Position numbers and translations under genes: made by a program
In this document: piece after piece, positions 55,301 through 64,000 of the stretch
How the letters are laid out: the number at the start of each line of letters is the position of its first letter
How positions within the stretch are numbered: position 1 is the stretch's first letter
The notes under the pieces: model-generated
Seen by the model: the letters and a program-made list of their open reading frames with translations, nothing else
What the model was told of the DNA's origin: nothing
Databases searched by the model: none
Assembly: GCA_035578155.1 (NCBI GenBank)
Contig: JAPWDM010000016.1
Coordinates: 3,219,501 to 3,283,500, forward strand
DNA length: 64,000 nt
Direction: 5' to 3'
From: Brachynemurus nebulosus
Taxonomy: Eukaryota; Arthropoda; Insecta; Neuroptera; Myrmeleontidae

Positions 55301-56297
55301 TAGTAATATCTACATTATTTTTCTTTATTCTATTTTTGCAAATCTGAAGTTTTAAAAAAGTAGATTTAGATAAACAATTTACCATTGCACCTGTATCTAA
55401 TTTGCAGATTAAGGTTTTATTTTCTATCAAAATATTTTCTTTCCATTCTAATTCATTTTTATTTGTAGTTAAACTTCCAATAAAAATATTTTGATTTGTT
55501 TCAATAGCATGAATTTTTTTACTATTATTGCTATTTTTTTTATTATTGTTTATTTTATTTTTTGAATGAACTTGTTTATTTTTGTTAAAATAACAGTATT
55601 GTTTATAATGCCCTAATTTATTACAATTTATACATACTTGTGTATATGCAGGACATTTATTTTTCGGATGTTGTTTACCACATCTAGTACAGGAGATCGA
55701 GTTGTTTTTCGGAATTTTCGAGACAGCACATACTTCATTGTTTGTAGCTGTTGATGAAGATGCCATTTGCTGTACCTGGTGTGATGATTCTTCGACCGCT
55801 TTGCACATTTTGATGACTTCATCTAGGGTTCGACCATCCTTTTCTAGAAGCCTTTGACGTAGCGTGTTAGATTCAATGCCACAAATGATGATACTTTTTA
55901 CTAAATCATCTTGAAGCTCTTTGAATTCGCAATTTGCCGCTATGTTCTTCAGCTCGGTAATATAATGTTCAACAGGTTCTCCAGGGGATTGTTTTTTATT
56001 GAAAAAACGATAACGCTCGAATTCAACATTCTTTTTAGGTGAAAAATGTTCGTCGAAATTTTTGAGAACTATTGCAATCTTCTTTTCATCTTCGGAGTTT
56101 TCAAATTTAAAAGTATTATATATTTTTAAACCTTCATCTCCAATATGATGCAACAGCTGGGCAATTTGAATTTCTTCAGATTTTTTAGTAATTTCCGAAG
56201 CAATTAAATAGTTTTGAAACTTTTGTTTCCAAAATTTCCACGTGGCTGCAGCATTTCCGGATGTATCCAGCGATTGCAAATATTTATCCATTGACAT
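52344..56297 (-). CDS. gag-pol: Gag-Pol polyprotein of Gypsy element B (intact)
   Basis: One uninterrupted frame of 1317 residues from ATG 56295-56297. Gag: residues 1-200, then two zinc knuckles, CTRCGKQHPKNKC at 203-215 and CINCNKLGHYKQYC at 222-235. Protease: active site DTGA at 301-304. RT: LPFGISSA near 554-561 and YIDD at 581-584. RNase H: Asp at about 730 and TDHAP at about 791. Integrase: HHCC zinc finger (H953, H956, C986, C989) and a catalytic triad Asp1017, Asp1070, Glu1106. All key residues are present. A single gag-pol frame with tiny LTRs resembles the Mag clade. This is the best candidate for an active element in the window. Confidence 0.93.
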   Translation of the reverse strand: MSMDKYLQSLDTSGNAAATWKFWKQKFQNYLIASEITKKSEEIQIAQLLHHIGDEGLKIYNTFKFENSEDEKKIAIVLKNFDEHFSPKKNVEFERYRFFNKKQSPGEPVEHYITELKNIAANCEFKELQDDLVKSIIICGIESNTLRQRLLEKDGRTLDEVIKMCKAVEESSHQVQQMASSSTATNNEVCAVSKIPKNNSISCTRCGKQHPKNKCPAYTQVCINCNKLGHYKQYCYFNKNKQVHSKNKINNNKKNSNNSKKIHAIETNQNIFIGSLTTNKNELEWKENILIENKTLICKLDTGAMVNCLSKSTFLKLQICKNRIKKNNVDITTISGEKINVWGICTLKCQYKNITKDLEFYILKNYSCPSILGLNGCKALNMIKRIDTVDVKNTNDKDLENLLNQYSVVFQGLGCLKDPYHIEIDKTVQPTVKPNKKLPLPLYKKFKNRLLELEKLKIIQKVDGPTEWLNSYVIVKKKNNDIRICLDPRDLNKAIKKESYKIPSFEEIAHKMQGAEYFSCLDALSGFWQLPLDYESSMLCAFNTPFGVYRFLRLPFGISSASEVFQKRLKQIFDLEGVEIYIDDFIVYGKTKLEHNERLKKVFEMAKAHNIKFNKEKCKFLTNEIKFLGHKFDKNGISVDESKVQAIQNMPEPKNRKDLERLLGMTTYLNKFIPNYSEVTFPLRNLLKKNAPWNWNKTCQESIKKIKNLLSNPPVLKYFNVNKNCILSVDSSQSALGAVILQENQPCAYASKALTETQKRYAQIEKELLAIVFGCERFEQYIFGRSVVVQTDHAPLISIFKKSLADCPARLQRMLVRLQRYDITVQYVPGKKLFIADTLSRACQNVRDKFAIEFDKEIGKDLEYQICSIQVDSQIDSHIMSKIKYESERDVDLKLILNYIKNEWPTNIKNVPSSIKFFYKLRNNIFYAKGIFYKDDKIIIPNSLQKYILKLLHYSHIGVQKTILKAKKCFYWPGMCKHIEDSILSCDTCLKFRNSNRSEPLLPHSIPDRPWQKVGCDIFDLAGRQYLLVVDYMSKYPELALLENLTSNTIITKLKSIFSRHGIPDILITDGGTQFSSFNFKQFSKSWNFKHVMSSPTYARSNGLVERSVQTIKKLLRKAYDENKDLYLTLLQYRNSPIVDLELSPSQILMSRTLKEILPINEKSLYPKTYSKKELSKKLKMRQKRQKYYHDKKALNNDLVPLNKGDKIMIQRGKIWEKGIIKEKCKNPRSYKVKLENENFSELVRNRKFIHKIPIAENNNVQDIQISDQNISLSDDNDLNENESILNATNDSTFVYNPVQATSSGRLVKPPERLTYN

Positions 56298-56413
56298 CCT
56301 TTTCTTTTCAGTTGTAATTTTGAAAATATTTTAAAATTTTCAATTTAATGGATTTAATTTTTGATATTTTACAAAAATTTTACAACTATGAAAAGCACTT
56401 TATAATTTTATAA

Positions 56414-56430
56414 CAATACCGGCTGCGCCA
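56414..56430 (-). promoter_or_regulatory. Primer-binding site of element B
   Basis: TGGCGCAGCCGGTATTG on the minus strand directly follows the 5' LTR. It resembles the PBS of 17.6/297-type elements, attributed to tRNA-Ser, with a mismatch. Confidence 0.7.
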
Positions 56431-56587
56431 TGTTATGTCTTTGTTAATTAAATTAAGAAAACAAGTTGATTCCTTGAATGATGTTTATTGACTGACTGCT
56501 ATATACAAATTCACATAAGTCGTGCTTACATAATTATATCATATATACACTTACAAGTAGAGGGCAGTAATGACAATACTTGTGACA
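56431..56587 (-). repeat. 5' LTR of element B
   Basis: 157 bp, identical by eye to 48338-48494; followed by the AATAA duplication at 56588-56592. Confidence 0.92.
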
Positions 56588-56592
56588 AATAA

Positions 56593-57121
56593 TTATACTT
56601 TACAATATGGATGCCATCATTAACTTTACTTAGTTTAATAATTTTATATTTTCTTTAGTTTTAAACTAGCTTAGTATTATAGATTTTATTAATTTTCACA
56701 TTTTTTAATTAAATTGTTTTGTTAGTTTTTATTTTATAATTTTCTAATTTTTTAAATTCAATATTACATTACAAATTTTAATTATATATTTTTTGCGTGT
56801 TGATTCGTTTGTAACTTGAAACCGACTTCTTTTTTAAACTCCTTTCTGTTCCCTCTCTGCCACCGTTGTCCCCCATCACCACCTAGCCTCATAATTCCTC
56901 TTTTTTATTTTTTTGGAACTAATTATGATGCTTGTGGTAATACAGGTTTCAGCAACTGTGGTACTTATAATATTAGCGGTTCCAATATTGGCCGCTAGAT
57001 GGCACTATACATTCTAATTAGCATTCATGTCGCTGCAATTGATTTAACTGCCACCAGATGGTCGTCCAAACTTTACGCGCTAGATTCAAAAGTATATGTC
57101 ATAGATGTTGTCACCGTTACA
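56593..57121 (-). repeat. LTR of element A, right copy, second part
   Basis: 529 bp continuing the A LTR after the insertion of B; ends CCGTTACA and is followed by ATAT. Confidence 0.85.
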
Positions 57122-58599
57122 ATATACACATGTGAAATATTATGTACGTGTATGTCTGTATATTGGTGTAATTGTTTGTTGGTGTTGATATTATATTTAT
57201 TTGTGCATAAGTACCTATGGCTATGTGTGAATGCTATACGTGTGTATGTGAGAAAATATGGGAACTTCTCAGACCCTCACATAAATTTGCTACGCCCCTG
57301 AATTGACGATTATGAATAACTTTACACAAATACAATCTCACGTCTTCAAATCTATGAGAGGGGTACCCCACCACTCGCTATATTATATTGGAGTTCCTAC
57401 CCAGTGAACATTTTTCTGTAAATTTTATGTCACAGTGACAGAACTGAAAGTCACGTGTTACATAAAATATGAGTCACATATGACTCACATGTAACTTACA
57501 ATTTCCCACTTATAAACGTAACAATGTGACGTAACATTGTTATGTTCTTGTTACGTTTCAGGAAAATATAACTTTGATGTTACCTTATAGATAATACGCC
57601 TTACGCCTTCTTTTGCAAAAAGTAAAATCAAAATTCCCTTTTTTTGTTTCTTATTAACATTACATACACATATTACCAACTTATTGTTCATATACATCTA
57701 AATTATTTATTTATTTTTTTTTTTTTTGTTGACTGTTGCAGGATTCGTTCCATTATCCAAGCTGAAGCATCATTTAAATTATCGACAATCTTAACCACTA
57801 GACCAAACTCACCTATTTATTCTTATCGTTATATATTAATATATATCACAAAATAGTAAATAAAGCCTTACAAGAATTTTCATGAGTTTCATTTTTAAAT
57901 TAATAACAAAGTTAACGTTAACAAACTCGTAGTTACTAAAAACAACGATAGCTTGTAAAAGATATACACTTTCAAAATTTCAGTAGCAAAGTCCCTAAAT
58001 TTTACATATCACGAAATGCCGGTACTTTAAATGAATTTTTTATCAAACGCCTAAAATTTTTAGCCATATTACATAATGCAATAACCTATTAAATGCGGTA
58101 ACAGCTAAAAATTAGTGATAAACCTGTTCGAGTAATTTAATAATTTAACTATCTCAATATATTCAAAAAACTAATAACATTAGTAAAATAATTATTTCTT
58201 TTTCTTAAAAATCATTTCTAGCAAATAAAATTTTTAAAAAAAAGTTCGTTACAAACATTGTTACTGAAAAATTATTAAAAATCATTTAATTATATATATT
58301 TTCATTTATAAATATAATTCTCTACTTCTTAAAATCTAATTCTTAAAGTATGGATCAATAAATCATATGAAGGTAATTTTCCATTTCCTCATTTAACAAT
58401 CGATCTCAGTAAAAAAATGTTTTGTTTTTTAACGGTTACACTACACTGAAATGCAACATGTATCAAAATAAAAAAATTCAAAATAAAGATTCAAAATAAA
58501 AAGAAAAACGTATTATTAGAGTACCTATTAGTAACAAAAACCCACCTACTATTATATACTCTACTCATACTATTTGCAAAAGAGAACCTGAATGAATCT
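57122..58599. other. No gene; palindromic GTCAC/TGACTC cluster
   Basis: At 57428-57560 several short palindromes lie close together (GTCACAGTGAC, TCACGTG, GAGTCACATATGACTC). The rest is AT-rich, with a T run at about 57714 and no supported ORF. Confidence 0.5.
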
Positions 58600-59574
58600 G
58601 ATTTAAATCTGGCAACACCGCCGGACGTCAGTCTGTGCATTATGTGAATATAAATATTCGTTTCGGACGTAAAAATGTTGTCAATATAAAATATAAAAAT
58701 ATCCTGTGGACGTCATATGGCAGTAAGGTGAAAAGATGTCACAATGATAGTGAGATGCAGTGTTGCCAACTACACCGTAATTACCTTAAAAACACGGTAA
58801 TCAGCATAAATCTACCACCTACGGTAGGGTTACAGTTACGGTAGCAAAAAACACGGTAATATTGACGAGCTTAATATTATAATATTAAAACTTGTAAATA
58901 ATTATGATACTTGCTATATCTTTATGATTAACTTTAAATTTCAGGAATTTTAGTTACTTTTGTTAGGGTATTTTGGTTTTATTCTAATGAAAGCACGGTT
59001 TTTTTCTTTTTGTTTACATTTTTCAAAATGTTAATTCCGGGAATTCTCCTGACAATGCGCAATGAGTCTGGAGTTATGCGAACGAATTCGATAGGAAACT
59101 ACCGTATTTGATTTTAGATGAATACTTATTGTTAGAACGTTTTAATTTAGTTTGTTTGCAAAAGCGTAATAAGCTCTTAACGAAATTCATCACAGGAAAT
59201 CTTGTACAAAAATGATGACTTAGCATTATACTATCTGAATCAAATTAATAAGTTTTTTTTCTCAATTTTGATCTTTATTTTCCTACTGAAAAAAACAAAG
59301 TAATTTTACCGTATTTTAAATATAAATTACAACATAATTTCTGAAAATCTACGGTATTTTTTTATAAATTCTACTATCAGTTAGATTTCAGAGTTGGCAA
59401 CACTGGTGAGATGAAAGTTTTCCATCTGAAGTCAACCAAAACAAAAATGTACCACATGTTATCTGTGTTGAAAGACGGAGTATACAAACATTAAATATTC
59501 AATATACGGCTCCCTTTAAGGAGACGTCAACGGTCAAATTGATGTATTATGAAAAGACGTCAAAATGATACCGG

Positions 59575-59576
<2 letters not shown>
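58600..59576. mobile_element. GACGTC-rich repeat family beside an AT tract, split by an hAT MITE
   Basis: GACGTC occurs at several places on both sides of the hAT MITE. Near 59550-59578 the text AAAATGATACCGGGAT runs into the AT tract, the complement of the arrangement at 35185-35215. The element borders are unclear. Confidence 0.5.
58758..59405. mobile_element. hAT-type MITE with perfect 8-bp duplication
   Basis: Ends CAGTGTTGCCAACT and AGTTGGCAACACTG (one base variation further in), flanked by GTGAGATG on both sides (58750-58757, 59406-59413). 648 bp, with several copies of ACGGTAA-like subterminal motifs (TACGGTAG, ACACGGTAAT), typical of hAT transposase-binding repeats. No ORF. Confidence 0.88.

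Positions 59577-59640
<64 letters not shown>
59577..59640. repeat. (AT)n microsatellite at the 5' side of a Gypsy LTR
   Basis: About 64 bp of AT dinucleotides directly next to the inferred LTR start. Confidence 0.95.
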
Positions 59641-59644
<4 letters not shown>

Positions 59645-60047
59645 TATAATATACTACACATATAAATCACCTGTATAATATAACACATATGAAACATCGT
59701 TATCAGTATTATTCTGCATAGATAATATTACATAATAATTATCATTTCGCAGAACATAACATTATAACTTCCACATGCAAAATCATCGATTTTGATGCGA
59801 CAACTCGATACTTGGAAACCATCAGAAGAGACTGTTCTCATAATAAAAGCTGACTAGACTTTTCTTTTGTTTTTGAATAATATAAATAGCTGTAACATAC
59901 CTATTAAGAAACAATGTTCGTTTTGGATTTGAATTTGTCTTAATCTTTTATATTGTAACATTTTGCATTGTAACATTAAATAAAACTTTTGTAATAATAG
60001 AAAATAAAATTTTTTAAAAACATATTTCAACAATAGTGAAATATTAC
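59640..60047 (+). repeat. 5' LTR of element D
   Basis: Inferred to start AGTTATATAATATACTACAC and end just before the PBS. TATAAATA at 59881-59888 and AATAAA at 59979-59984 are in the expected order of an LTR promoter and polyadenylation signal. The left border is approximate, because it merges with the AT tract. Confidence 0.65.
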
Positions 60048-60064
60048 TGGCGCAGTCGTGCGGA
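60048..60064 (+). promoter_or_regulatory. Primer-binding site of element D
   Basis: TGGCGCAGTCG at 60048-60058 matches the PBS core of 17.6/297-type elements (tRNA-Ser type). A GTGAGTACA splice-donor-like string at about 60260 lies between PBS and gag and could serve a spliced env transcript. Confidence 0.7.
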
Positions 60065-60301
60065 TTGTTGTCGTCACTGTTGGCATTCGGTTGTGATATC
60101 GTGAATTGTTGTGAATCGACGGCTCATCGAAGCAGCAGTTCAATTCAGACGGATCATCAAGAGAAGTGGTACACCCAGTCAGCAGTGCGTGGATTTCAAT
60201 CTTTTACAACAAAGAACCAATGGTCCCACGGAGTATGAAAATCAGCTGCAGTAACATTCTGTGAGTACAATAGTTTGTATATTTTTTGCCGCTTTTTTCT
60301 T

Positions 60302-61632
60302 ATGCCTAAATTCAATCGTTTTAAATCATCAAAACCATATCCAAAACCAAATATTCCTCAGTTAAACGGCGCTGCAAATGCAAAAGCTGAGTTTAGTGTG
60401 ACTGTATCAGAGAATACGATACACGACACAAATTTAGTTTTAAATAGTAAATTAAGCCAATTAACAAATATTTTAAATAACTTTAGATTAGATAATAATT
60501 TTAATTTAAACACAAAAATGACAGAACCCACATCCAATGTGGTCGGTATTGCCCAAATTTTAGAGGCGTTTAAAATCCCGAACCCAATAAAATGTCTTTC
60601 TGAATTTCATGGAGACCCACGGACATTATACGACTTCATCGAAAATGTTGAGAAAATTATAAAATGTGTTTCCATCGACTGGACACAAGGCTATGGCAAG
60701 ATGTGGATACGTGCCATACGAAACAAAGTCGTAGGTGACGCGAACGAAGTCCTAAACATGTATGGGTCACCGACAGACTGGACTGCAATTAAGACAAACT
60801 TAATTTCTCATTACGCGGATAAACGTAATGAAACGACATTAATACGAGATTTACATAATTTACAACAACATCCCAACCAAAAATGGAAGAGTTTTACGCA
60901 CAAACTATTGAAATTCTTTCCGCTTTAGTAAATTTTACCAAACTAAGCGAGACTAGTCAATCCGCAGTCTCCTCAAAATTGCAACTTTTCCAAAATTTAG
61001 CGAAAGATATTTTCCTGGCCGGACTCAGGGAACCAATAAGATCTGTAGTTAGGGCAAGAAACCCCGATAGCATACAAATTGCATTTGAATACGCGGTGAA
61101 AGAACAGAACATTCACTATCATCAACGGTCTTACGAGCAACCTCACCCCAAAATAATTCCAAACAAACCACCACCTCCTAGAAACATTCCACAGACAACA
61201 CATTTTACATCAAACACTAACGCACCACAGTTTGTTCAGAGACAACCTTTTGTACACAATCAATTTTATCAGAGACAACCTACGCAGCAATTTAGACAAC
61301 CCCAACTACCTAAACCTACCCCTATGGATATTGGTAGTAATCGAATTAGTATAAGACATAATTTACCACAACAGTCACGTCCAAATTTACCACAGCAATC
61401 TCAGCCAGGATTCTTTCAAGTTCAGAGCAAACCAACTTTTACTAGCAAAGAGCTAAACAATATAGAGACCCAAAACTATTCATCACTCGATGAATATGTG
61501 GAATACTATGACGGTACTTACAAAAACGACCACTACTTAGAACATGAACAGACGCATGATAATACGGTATTACAACATGAGATCGATGATCAAAATTTTC
61601 AGTTCAGCTCGGACAGCAATTTGGATACATAG
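60302..61632 (+). pseudogene. gag: Gag of element D, frameshifted
   Basis: Frame 1 from ATG 60302: a basic N-terminus, then IAQILEAFKIPNPIKCLSEF and LYDFIENVEKII, the capsid-like fold typical of 17.6/Gypsy Gag. A frameshift near 60885 moves to frame 2 (FYAQTIEILSAL, DIFLAGLREPI), which ends in a Gln/Pro-rich tail at 61632. No zinc knuckle, as is usual in this clade. Confidence 0.8.
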
Positions 61633-62929
61633 AAATTAACTTACTTGAATCAACCTTACCTTACGTACACATTTACAATGAAAACGGACCCCCACTAAAA
61701 TTCTTAATCGACACCGGATCCTCAAATTCCTTTATTAATCCAGAACACGTACACCCTAATCTAACCTATGAAATAAAACCCGTACACATCAAAGCACCTT
61801 TAGGAACTCATACGGTAACAACAAAAGCCCGTTTACCAATTTTTAATGAATTTAATTAGGATGGTACAATTGAATTTTTAGTAATTAGATTCCATTCATA
61901 TTTTGACGGATTTATAGGATTGGACGCATTGAATAAATTGCAAGCACAAATCGATAATCCCAATAAACAATTAATTACACCATTTTCATCTAACAAATTA
62001 CTTTTTAAACCCAATATAACTAGTGACATACATACAATAGAACCAAATTGCAAACAAGTAATACGGCTCCCAATTGACGCACAATCAGGCGACGTTTTAT
62101 TACCAGAGATTAAAATTCAAAATAAATTTTTAATACCGTCAGGCGTATATAACGCACAAAATTGGCATATATTTGCACCCGTAATTAACTTGACTAATTC
62201 CAAACAAAAATTTTTAGTTGAACAACCAATAAAAGTAGAAATTTTAAACCACGATTTTGTCGATTGTAATCTTAACCAAATTATATCATTTAATGACGAC
62301 ACACCACCCCCAATAGACACCCTCATAAGAACTGACCATTTAAACGGAGAAGAGAAACACGCGATACTTAAACTCTGTCGAAAATATGAAGATATTTTCT
62401 ACAAAGAAGGACAGGACTTAACTTTTACAAATAAAATAAAACACGAGATTAAAACAAGTGACGATCTGCCAATTTACACTAAATCGTACCGGTATCCTTA
62501 TATACATAAAGAGGAAGTAAAGAATCAAATAGACAAAATGCTCCAACAAGGGATAATCAGACCCAGCTACTCTCCCTGGAGTAGTCCTATTTGGATCGTG
62601 GCCAAAAAGAAGGACGCCAGTGGGAAATAAAAGTGGCGATTAGTAGTGGACTATCGCAAATTAAACGACAAGACCATCGGTGACAAATATCCAATACCAA
62701 ATATCACCGACATACTCGACAAATTAGGGAAATGCATGTACTTCACAACGTTAGACTTAGTATCTGGTTTCCACCAGATTGAAGTACATCCACGTGACAT
62801 ATACTTAAATCTAAAATTACTTACTACATTAACAACTTCAAAACCTGTAACGAGAATAAGTACGACAGACGACCACCAAAATAAGCTTTTGAACTGACAG
62901 AAACACCCTCACAATCCTTAGACATAGTT
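61633..62929 (+). pseudogene. pol: Pol of element D: protease and N-terminal RT, with stops and an internal deletion
   Basis: The protease active site DTGSS lies at about 61710. In-frame stops occur at 61857-61859 and 62628-62630. The RT begins with PYSPWSSPIWIVAKKKD-like sequence (SYSPWSSPIWIVAKKK) and [14 protein letters not shown], reaching the first catalytic Asp region ([13 protein letters not shown]). The frame then jumps near 62805-62845 to the end of the integrase zinc finger: the catalytic YxDD, RNase H and most of the HHCC are deleted. A further in-frame stop lies near 62880. Confidence 0.8.
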
Positions 62930-63730
62930 CACATGGACATATTTTATGTAGATAAAAGCAAATTTTTAACTATAATTGATAAATTTTCACGTTTTGGTCA
63001 GGCATATGAAATAGAGACAAGTAATATACCACACATTCTTGATGCATTCGTACGAGACATTATACATTACGGTAGACCCAAAAATCTAGTAGTTGACTCC
63101 GAAAAGGGTTTCGACTCTATAAGATTTCGACAATTCTGTGAACAATACAATATTCAACTTCATTTTACTTCAATTAGAAGTTCTACATCCAATTCACCCG
63201 TAGAGCGCTTTCATTCAACCATTCTTGAAAAGTATCGTATTGCTCACAGTCAGGATAAAACTTCGACTACTGAATTAAAAATGTTGCACTCTGTTTTCGT
63301 ATACAATAATTCTATACATAGCACGATATAAAATTAACACCAGACGCGGAAATCGTACAACACGAACGCGAAAAATTCCATCAAGAATCATACGAAAATC
63401 AGGAACGACAAGATCATACGATCATAAACAATTTAAATAATAAACGTGAAGCACCTATTGATTACCAAGAAAACAAAGTTGCCTATTTTCAGGAAAACAA
63501 GCGCAATAATAAACTTCACCCAAAGTTTAAACAAATAAAAGTTAAAAATAATAAAAAGGTTACTGTTATTGACGACAAGAACCGTAAAATTCTAAAACAG
63601 AAACTAAGAAGGCCTAATCTGTTACAGGATAATACTGACCCTGACAATAATGACGGAGATGCAGAAAATAGAAATACGCGATCTCACGAACAACCCGGGA
63701 CTAGTAGGGATACAACTAGGACCAGCTAGA
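62930..63730 (+). pseudogene. Integrase core and C-terminus of element D
   Basis: The integrase core starts HMDIFYVDKSK (first Asp), with VVDSEKGFDS (second Asp) and SPVERFHSTI (Glu), so the DDE triad is present. A frameshift near 63330 leads to a charged C-terminal tail (EIVQHEREKFHQE) ending at about 63730. The tail overlaps the env start in another frame. Confidence 0.75.
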
Positions 63731-64000
63731 ATCACATTTGAACATAATAAATTTCTACACATAATTGATTTAAAAAATTACAAAGAGAATTTAAAAAAAA
63801 ATCAAAATTTCCCTGGACCATTTGCAAATACACAGTAACAGTTCAATAAACACGACAACCATAAATTACGTTATTAATTTAAAATATAAAGAATTAGAAA
63901 ATACGTTTAAGCAGATCTTTTCTAGACGGACAAAACGGGCACTTGCAGACGGACTTGGTTCTTTAATAAAATTTATAACCGGCAATATGGACCATGAGGA
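63659..64000 (+). pseudogene. env: Env-like gene of element D (partial, frameshifted)
   Basis: The start at ATG 63659 overlaps the end of pol. The frame breaks in the A run near 63790-63830; the continuation holds NYVINLKYKELENTF, a furin-like RRTKR site and LGSLIKFITGN, the signature of insect errantivirus envelope proteins. The window ends 20-some residues later. The fusion-protein role is known for the family; this copy is broken. Confidence 0.8.

Larger units (their letters stand above)
48338..56587 (-). mobile_element. Ty3/Gypsy element B (Mag-like), intact coding region, inserted in the LTR of A
   Basis: LTRs of only 157 bp (48338-48494, 56431-56587), identical by eye, with TG...CA ends and a 5-bp AATAA duplication (48333-48337, 56588-56592). 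On the minus strand the 5' LTR is followed directly by the PBS TGGCGCAGCCGGTATTG (56414-56430) and the 3' LTR is preceded by the polypurine tract AAAGAGGGAGA (48495-48505). Single gag-pol ORF. Element C is inserted between the ORF and the 3' LTR. Confidence 0.92.
42991..57121 (-). mobile_element. LTR retrotransposon A (outermost of three nested elements)
   Basis: Two LTRs of 748 bp (42991-43738; and 48119-48337 continued at 56593-57121) with TG...CA ends (TGCAACGG, CCGTTACA) and a 4-bp ATAT duplication (42987-42990, 57122-57125). The right LTR is split by element B. At least two base differences exist between the LTRs. The minus-strand gag-like ORF puts the 5' LTR on the right. The interior (43739-48118) has no recognisable pol, so this is a defective or non-autonomous element. 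Confidence 0.85.
59640..64000 (+). mobile_element. Env-bearing Gypsy element D (17.6/297-like), defective, runs off the window
   Basis: Order: LTR, PBS, gag, pol with a large internal deletion, and an env start, all on the plus strand. The Gag lacks zinc knuckles and the env carries an errantivirus-like motif. It lies next to an AT tract; 17.6-type elements are known to favour ATAT/TATATA targets. The right LTR is outside the window. Several frameshifts and stops make it inactive. Confidence 0.85.

Overview
This window looks like intergenic or heterochromatic DNA from an arthropod, most likely an insect. It is strongly AT-rich. The mobile elements belong to insect-typical groups: a 17.6/297-like Gypsy element with an env gene, an R4/Dong-type retrotransposon in a TAA tract, an RNase H-bearing I/LOA-type LINE, hAT, mariner and piggyBac-like MITEs, and a Maverick/adintovirus-like DNA element. 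I see no convincing host gene. Almost every recognisable protein belongs to a mobile or virus-like element, and many are nested in one another.

Layout. (1) 1-12445: a decayed adintovirus/Maverick-like cassette in two divergent arms. On the minus strand are an N-terminal coiled-coil-type protein (runs off the left edge) and a packaging ATPase. On the plus strand are a phospholipase A2-domain minor capsid protein, an adenovirus-type protease, a penton-like protein, a small ORF and the start of a double jelly-roll major capsid protein. A mariner-type MITE sits between the arms. The penton gene is split by about 7.1 kb (4191-11290) holding a LINE, palindromic debris of a LINE 3' end, AT tracts and an unusual run of nine hairpins (10446-11105). 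(2) 12446-17490: no gene seen; old repeats. (3) 17490-26880: a 5'-truncated R4/Dong-like element apparently inserted into the TAA tail of a second LINE (minus strand), which itself carries a 1.9 kb fold-back element. (4) 27079-36345: MITEs and a large fold-back element whose right arm holds a full-length LINE (29445-34518) with a 14-bp target duplication. (5) 36410-42960: two satellite arrays (about 120 bp and about 101 bp), more MITEs and a LINE remnant. (6) 42991-57121: three LTR elements nested inside one another, each with its own target duplication. The middle one has an intact 1317-residue Gag-Pol and identical LTRs. (7) 58600-64000: an hAT MITE, then a damaged env-bearing Gypsy element next to an AT tract, running off the right edge.

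The genes form several independent mobile-element programmes. In the first block, the ATPase, protease, PLA2 protein, penton and capsid protein are the virion morphogenesis set of one virus-like element; its polymerase and integrase are not in the window. The capsid genes are clearly broken, so this copy should be non-functional. The middle LTR element (48338-56587) and the LINE at 29445-34518 (one frameshift, one nonsense codon) are the youngest-looking elements.
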